Assembly: GCA_964573145.1 (NCBI GenBank)
Contig: CAZNIM010000006.1
Span: 1 to 27,478 of the forward strand
From: PWPS01 sp964573145
GTDB taxonomy: Bacteria > Patescibacteriota > Minisyncoccia > Minisyncoccales > PWPS01
Direction: 5' to 3'
Length of the DNA stretch: 27,478 bases
Every line of letters begins with the position of its first letter. Position 1 is the stretch's first letter. The position numbers were made by a program, and so were the translations under genes. Below, piece after piece: positions 23,603 through 27,478 of the stretch. A model generated the notes under the pieces. The model ran no database searches and was not told the DNA's origin. It saw nothing but the letters and a program-made list of their open reading frames with translations.

Positions 23603-24658
23603 TCAGTAAAGATATTCATCGGGAAAAGGATTGGATCCTCTCATCACTTCCAAACATCTTATCGGTTCATCGTAATTTTGCTGGACATCGGTTCCGGTCA
23701 TCGGAGTTTGGGTTATTTTAAATCCACAACGAGCGGCAAAGCTGGTTTCGTAAAGATTTAAAGAACAATTTCCTCCGTCCATGATTCTTTCGTCTCCGGC
23801 CAAACAAGTAAGACTTATCCCTCCCGGTCTCTGAGATATATATTTAACACTCCCCGGAAAAGAAGATCCGAGATAACGATAATCGTAGCAGAATTTATCA
23901 TCTCCCTCCTCGACTTCGGCAAAAAATTCATCAGGGCACTCTTGATCCGGGTCTTCCGCACAGGGATCATTGCAGACCGGTTCCAATTCTTGCCACGAAG
24001 AGGCTTCATTAGCCCTGATGAAGCGAACTCCCTGATCCGTATCGTGATCTCCGAATCCGGAACGAGCTTTACAAGCTATTGAAAAGAATGGATCGACGGT
24101 ATATCCCCAAGCGGGATCTCTTCCTTCTCTTCTCCTTCCGAATATCCGCGCTTCTCCTTCTTCAAGAATTACAACCTCATCGTCTCCTCCGATGCCGTAA
24201 GCGACTACTCCGTAATCACAAACCTCATCCTCGTGACGGATGGTGGTAAATTCGCTTTCTTCGAAGTTTTGGAGGGTGGATATTCCGGTATCCGATATTA
24301 CGGTCAGCTCCGGATTTAAAAGCGTTAAGAGGAGCCAAGAGGCAGCCAAAAGAAGAATTCCCATGAAGGCGGAGCCTATTCGTTCTTGAGCGGCTTTTAT
24401 TTTTTTAATACTTCCGGCCGATATGATGTATTGAACACTCGAGTATATTAAAATACCCAAGGCGAAAAGCATTCCGAGTGCGATCGCCCATTCGTAAAAA
24501 TAAGCGACCAGTTCGGCGATCGTCGCTTCGTGGGAGAGCTCTATTCCTCCCGGTGAATCGGGCCAGTCAACGTGAGTTTTCCATTCCGATTCGGCCGAAA
24601 TTAAACTCGGAAGAAAAAATAAAATTAAAAAAGAATATATTTTAAATAGCTTCTTCAT
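23603..24658 (-). CDS. Secreted protein with pilin-like membrane hairpin and Cys-rich ectodomain (paralogue 1)
   Basis: A 351-residue protein with a signal peptide (1-22, cleavage after SA), the segment VDWPDSPGGIELSHEA, then two helices (about 48-75 and 95-115) joined by YIISAGSIKKIKAAQERI. The ectodomain (120-351) has Cys clusters (VCDYG, SIACKA, PVCNDPCAEDPDQECPD, FCYDY, LTCLAG, GNCSLN, ARCGF, IRCLEV). Order and spacing match the downstream 550-residue paralogue, which adds an extra C-terminal region. Its ATG overlaps the end of the PsbP/DcrB-like gene by 17 bases, so translation is coupled. Confidence 0.8.
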   Translation of the reverse strand: MKKLFKIYSFLILFFLPSLISAESEWKTHVDWPDSPGGIELSHEATIAELVAYFYEWAIALGMLFALGILIYSSVQYIISAGSIKKIKAAQERIGSAFMGILLLAASWLLLTLLNPELTVISDTGISTLQNFEESEFTTIRHEDEVCDYGVVAYGIGGDDEVVILEEGEARIFGRRREGRDPAWGYTVDPFFSIACKARSGFGDHDTDQGVRFIRANEASSWQELEPVCNDPCAEDPDQECPDEFFAEVEEGDDKFCYDYRYLGSSFPGSVKYISQRPGGISLTCLAGDERIMDGGNCSLNLYETSFAARCGFKITQTPMTGTDVQQNYDEPIRCLEVMRGSNPFPDEYLY

Positions 24659-25376
24659 TTACCTTTATCGAAGAGATAATAGTGTTAAATTCATTTACAA
24701 AGTTGGACCAGTCTTGATAAGAGGAACTGAAAGTTAGGAGATAGTAATCGGGGCCGGAAAAAGCGAGATGCTTGGAGCGAAATGCTCTTCTTCCGTTCAT
24801 CTTTAAGATTGATTCGATCATAACGTAGTTCTCCTCTTCATAGGTGTCTATTATCTCAATTTGGTAATCTTCTTGCTTTCCGTCGGAGATTATTAATTCT
24901 TTCAGATCAACACTTTCTTCTTTTTGAATCTCTTGAAGAGAGATTAAGCCCAAAGAAAAGGTGGGAAGAGAGCTTTTGACGGCTATGAAGAGAGGATCTC
25001 CTTCAGCTGTTGTCTTTTCTTCCAAATCTTCGAACTCTTCTTCAACGGAATCGGGCTGAAACTGCTCCGGGTTATAATCTTCCGGTTCTCCGATATTTTC
25101 AGTTAAATATTCGGGAGAAGTAAAAAGCTCGAAAATAGACTCGTCTTCAATTTCGGTCCAACCTTCGGGATACATGAAGGCTAAATAATTGTTCTCAGTA
25201 GTGAACTGATTAGTTAAAGAGAGGTCATTGCGTAAAGAGGGCATCTCAAAAGAGAAACCTTCTTCTCTTTCCGATTGTAGTAGTTCTTGAATTCTGGCTC
25301 CCTGATGGGAGATTCTAATTCCGAGAACGGCTATCAAAAGGATTGTAGCTATGAGATAAAAAGATTTACTTTTCAT
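24642..25376 (-). CDS. Anchored PsbP/DcrB-like protein
   Basis: From the ATG at 25376, two bases after the preceding stop, the protein has 244 residues; the frame is open up to 25454, but an upstream start would overlap the previous gene. One N-terminal transmembrane helix (about 5-21) is followed by an acidic linker and then a domain starting NNYLAFMYPEGWTEIED and ending DWSNFVNEFNTIISSIKV. The YPEGW opening, the central strands and a final helix resemble the PsbP/DcrB (DUF1795) fold. No Cys is visible. It sits between two pilin-domain genes and overlaps the next one by 17 bases. A chaperone-like or structural role outside the membrane is a guess. Confidence 0.6.
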   Translation of the reverse strand: MKSKSFYLIATILLIAVLGIRISHQGARIQELLQSEREEGFSFEMPSLRNDLSLTNQFTTENNYLAFMYPEGWTEIEDESIFELFTSPEYLTENIGEPEDYNPEQFQPDSVEEEFEDLEEKTTAEGDPLFIAVKSSLPTFSLGLISLQEIQKEESVDLKELIISDGKQEDYQIEIIDTYEEENYVMIESILKMNGRRAFRSKHLAFSGPDYYLLTFSSSYQDWSNFVNEFNTIISSIKVNEEAI

Positions 25377-25378
25377 TT

Positions 25379-27478
25379 TTATAAGTTGGTTATTTCCCAC
25401 CAGGCGCCGTATTGATATCCCAAGAGGGATAAGAATACGCCGACAATCAGCCAAGAAAGAAGAATTAAAGTGTATCCTTTAAGAGCGGCCTCCCAAACTT
25501 TAAATACTTTTTTCATCGTATCGGGATCTCCGAGACCTTTGTAGTAGAGAAAACCGGTATAAAGGAGAAGAACGACCAAGGAATAAGGAATAAAAAGCTT
25601 TATTAAGACTTCTTCTATTATTCTGTTAAACATTACGAACAGATGAACCGGGCGACAGTCTTCTCTGCTGTCGAGGACACTGTTTTGGGGAAATATATCA
25701 ATACTACGACCACAAGGAACGATTCCTCCGGCGGATCCTTCCGGGTAATGAGACATTCTGAGATGAGATACGGTTTTATGACCCAGCCTTCCGCCGGCGC
25801 ACTTATCTTCATCATTCGGGTCGAGAAGAATACATCCCCGAACCTCTATCTTGTAATCTCCGGGCTCGGCAAAAGTAAAAGTAAGGTAATTTTGATCAAC
25901 CATTCCCGAAATCAATTCTACTTCTTGAAAAGGTCCGGATTGACCGTCGCCGGTTTTGAATATTTTAATTTCATAATTTTCAACTCCTCGCAGATTATCC
26001 CAGCTTATAAGCTGAATCGGCTCGTCGGGATATATTACTTCCGGATTTAGCTCGTCGTCGGTTCCCGGCTTTAAGTTGCGAGGACCGGAAAGATGGGGTT
26101 GAAATTGAATTACGCTGTAATCTTCTCCGCAGTGAGCTTCATTGAGGTCGTCTCTCAAATCTGCCATGTCTTTCAGAGTATCGAGTTCAAAAAGTGGATC
26201 GGTAACATAAATAGACCATTGTTCAACCGGATCGGCACAAGTGTAGACGTTCCAGATATAATCTTCTTCGAGCAATAAGTTTTGAGCGGCCCTGAAGCGG
26301 GGTTCTTGAGTTCGGGCTGCAAAGTGAACGTCTCCTTCGCTTTCGTTTTCGAACTCTATATCACCAAACCCGGGAATATAAATTGTTATCGGTCCGGGTT
26401 CAAGAGGGCATTTGTCGGTAAAGGTGTTGCCAGCATGACAAACCACTAAGAAGTAACTTTTAGCGCCGGGAACCGCTTCCCACTGGAAGTCAATCGGGTA
26501 TTCACCTCCGTCGGTCATTGTCGGATAAGTATGATTTTGAACGAATTTTGGAGGCCGGCCGGTGGTTTTAAATTCGAAAGGAGCATCGGTGTTTCTGTAA
26601 TTGGGGTAATTCGATCTCCACTCGGAGCATTGCTTTTCTTCCTTGGCAAATTCAAGTATTTCATCAGGAGCGGCGTCGGGGCCAAGTTCTTCTCCTCTCT
26701 TGTCGTCCCAGCAAGATTTTACATCCCAGGAATAACGAGTATCGAGAAGGAAAAGTCCTTCATCATCGTCTTCATCTTCTTTCAAGTCATCCAAAGTATA
26801 ACGAACATCTCTTGAGATTTGGATTCCGGCGTCTATCGGATCATTGGGAGGCTGAGGAATATCGGTCCAATTTTCATCTTCGGTTTTTATGACTCTGTAA
26901 ACATAGGTTTTGGCTCCGAATCTTCTGTCCCATCGTAAGAGAAAAGGAAAGCCGACCGTAGCGTCATCTTCTTTAACCTCCACTTCTTTTAAGTTGAGAG
27001 GGGATACGTTTCTGGGAGGAGCCAACTTTTCTTGCTCTCGCCCATCAAGTTGGAATCTCCAAATTTGACTCCAGTCGGTACAGTCTCTTTCTCCGACATC
27101 ACGACAGGCGGATATATTCCAACTGTAAAGATCAACCCATTCATCTTTGGGCACTGTAAAGAATTCCATTTCACGGTCGATATGATTGGGTTCGGGATAT
27201 TGATGGCGAGTTTCATGCCCTCCAAGTGTCCTTCTTGAATATCTACAAATAGGATTTCCCTCAAAAGAGTCGGCTTGTTGATAATGACAATCTTCAAGAA
27301 CGGGAGGGTGTTCGTTTTCATCGGTAACTCTGATTCCGTCCCCGAAGCTCATTCTGTAAAGGGCGGCCGGACGAGGATGATATTCGTAATCGGGCTGAAA
27401 CCAAATTTGAGCCCACCTCAATTGTTGACGGAAGGCGACCTGGTCTTGCAAAACGAGAGAACCGGGGTCTTGACTCCA
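25379..27478 (-). CDS. Fibronectin-like surface protein with C-terminal T4SS pilin domain, N-terminus beyond window
   Basis: The frame is open to the window end (700 codons visible), so the true start lies outside; a TTG at 27451 is only an internal codon. Numbering from that codon, the ectodomain has repeating beta-sandwich-like units with W..RFGAKTYVYRV (174-187), W.AVPGAKSYFLVV (324-337) and W.NLRGVENYEIKI (484-497), and a recurring Cys segment: YSWNISACRD, YSWDVKSCWD, YIWNVYTCAD. The end (575-682) begins GGIVPCGR and has two helices (about 612-636 and 656-677) linked by GLGDPDTMKKVFKVW, the layout of the T4SS pilin family. An adhesin displayed on a pilin-type anchor is inferred. Confidence 0.8.
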   Translation of the reverse strand, partial: WSQDPGSLVLQDQVAFRQQLRWAQIWFQPDYEYHPRPAALYRMSFGDGIRVTDENEHPPVLEDCHYQQADSFEGNPICRYSRRTLGGHETRHQYPEPNHIDREMEFFTVPKDEWVDLYSWNISACRDVGERDCTDWSQIWRFQLDGREQEKLAPPRNVSPLNLKEVEVKEDDATVGFPFLLRWDRRFGAKTYVYRVIKTEDENWTDIPQPPNDPIDAGIQISRDVRYTLDDLKEDEDDDEGLFLLDTRYSWDVKSCWDDKRGEELGPDAAPDEILEFAKEEKQCSEWRSNYPNYRNTDAPFEFKTTGRPPKFVQNHTYPTMTDGGEYPIDFQWEAVPGAKSYFLVVCHAGNTFTDKCPLEPGPITIYIPGFGDIEFENESEGDVHFAARTQEPRFRAAQNLLLEEDYIWNVYTCADPVEQWSIYVTDPLFELDTLKDMADLRDDLNEAHCGEDYSVIQFQPHLSGPRNLKPGTDDELNPEVIYPDEPIQLISWDNLRGVENYEIKIFKTGDGQSGPFQEVELISGMVDQNYLTFTFAEPGDYKIEVRGCILLDPNDEDKCAGGRLGHKTVSHLRMSHYPEGSAGGIVPCGRSIDIFPQNSVLDSREDCRPVHLFVMFNRIIEEVLIKLFIPYSLVVLLLYTGFLYYKGLGDPDTMKKVFKVWEAALKGYTLILLSWLIVGVFLSLLGYQYGAWWEITNL

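Noticed and set aside
1..27478. Use of TGA as a sense codon, as in Gracilibacteria or Absconditabacteria
   Set aside because: pilB and the PrgI gene end in TGA at sensible protein ends, and conserved proteins have no internal TGA.
1..27478. CRISPR array, insertion sequence or prophage
   Set aside because: No regularly spaced repeats, no transposase or integrase frame, and no phage head or tail genes. The S74 domain alone is not enough to call a prophage.

Overview
The window looks like a chromosomal segment of a Candidate Phyla Radiation bacterium (Candidatus Patescibacteria, most like the Parcubacteria/Paceibacteria side). The basis is a compact gene layout with 4-17 bp overlaps, a short IF-2 with no N-terminal extension, near-leaderless promoters, and a PrgI/VirB4/pilin-type secretion locus with large cysteine-rich surface proteins. 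TGA is used as a stop (pilB and the PrgI gene end in TGA), so there is no sign of the recoded codes of Gracilibacteria or Absconditabacteria. The taxon is inferred from family resemblance, not from a search.

Layout. (1) 1-1619, minus strand: three envelope proteins: a small anchored acidic protein, an anchored protein with a C-terminal S74 intramolecular chaperone domain, and a Cys-rich exported protein cut by the window start. (2) 1686-3813, minus: tRNA-Ala and tRNA-Ser, an odd leader with a partial tRNA-Ser copy and a nested inverted repeat, a tiny ORF overlapping the start of infB, then infB, tRNA-Cys and tRNA-Leu. (3) 3851-9017: tsaE (minus) divergent from pilB-ruvB-yebC-ruvC (plus), which converges on tyrS (minus). 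(4) 9106-10998: a bifunctional penicillin-binding protein on the plus strand. (5) 10995-15612: the replication-origin neighbourhood, with dnaN and dnaA (minus) divergent from rpmH-rnpA-yidC-khpB (plus). DnaA boxes lie on both sides of dnaA.

(6) 15599-27478: a type IV secretion-like locus, almost all on the minus strand. In order of transcription it has a fibronectin-like surface protein ending in a T4SS pilin domain (cut at the window end), a PsbP/DcrB-like anchored protein, two paralogous secreted proteins that begin with a pilin-like membrane hairpin, a VirB6/TrbL-like polytopic protein and a small acidic protein. After a divergent SPFH-domain gene with its own promoter and terminator come PrgI, a TraC-like protein and a VirB4 ATPase. 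The VirB4 gene is interrupted by a run of 100 N that replaces the Walker A region.

The most unusual content is region 6. Three different surface proteins carry a recognisably related two-helix pilin-type membrane domain fused to large Cys-containing ectodomains, instead of the single small VirB2-like pilin of a classical system. With VirB4, PrgI and VirB6-like parts present, this reads as a secretion or surface-display machine that suits the host-attached lifestyle proposed for these bacteria. That role is inference. No stretch over 300 bases lacks a gene; the largest gene-free intervals (3436-3633, 12120-12342 and 13699-13977) are described below.
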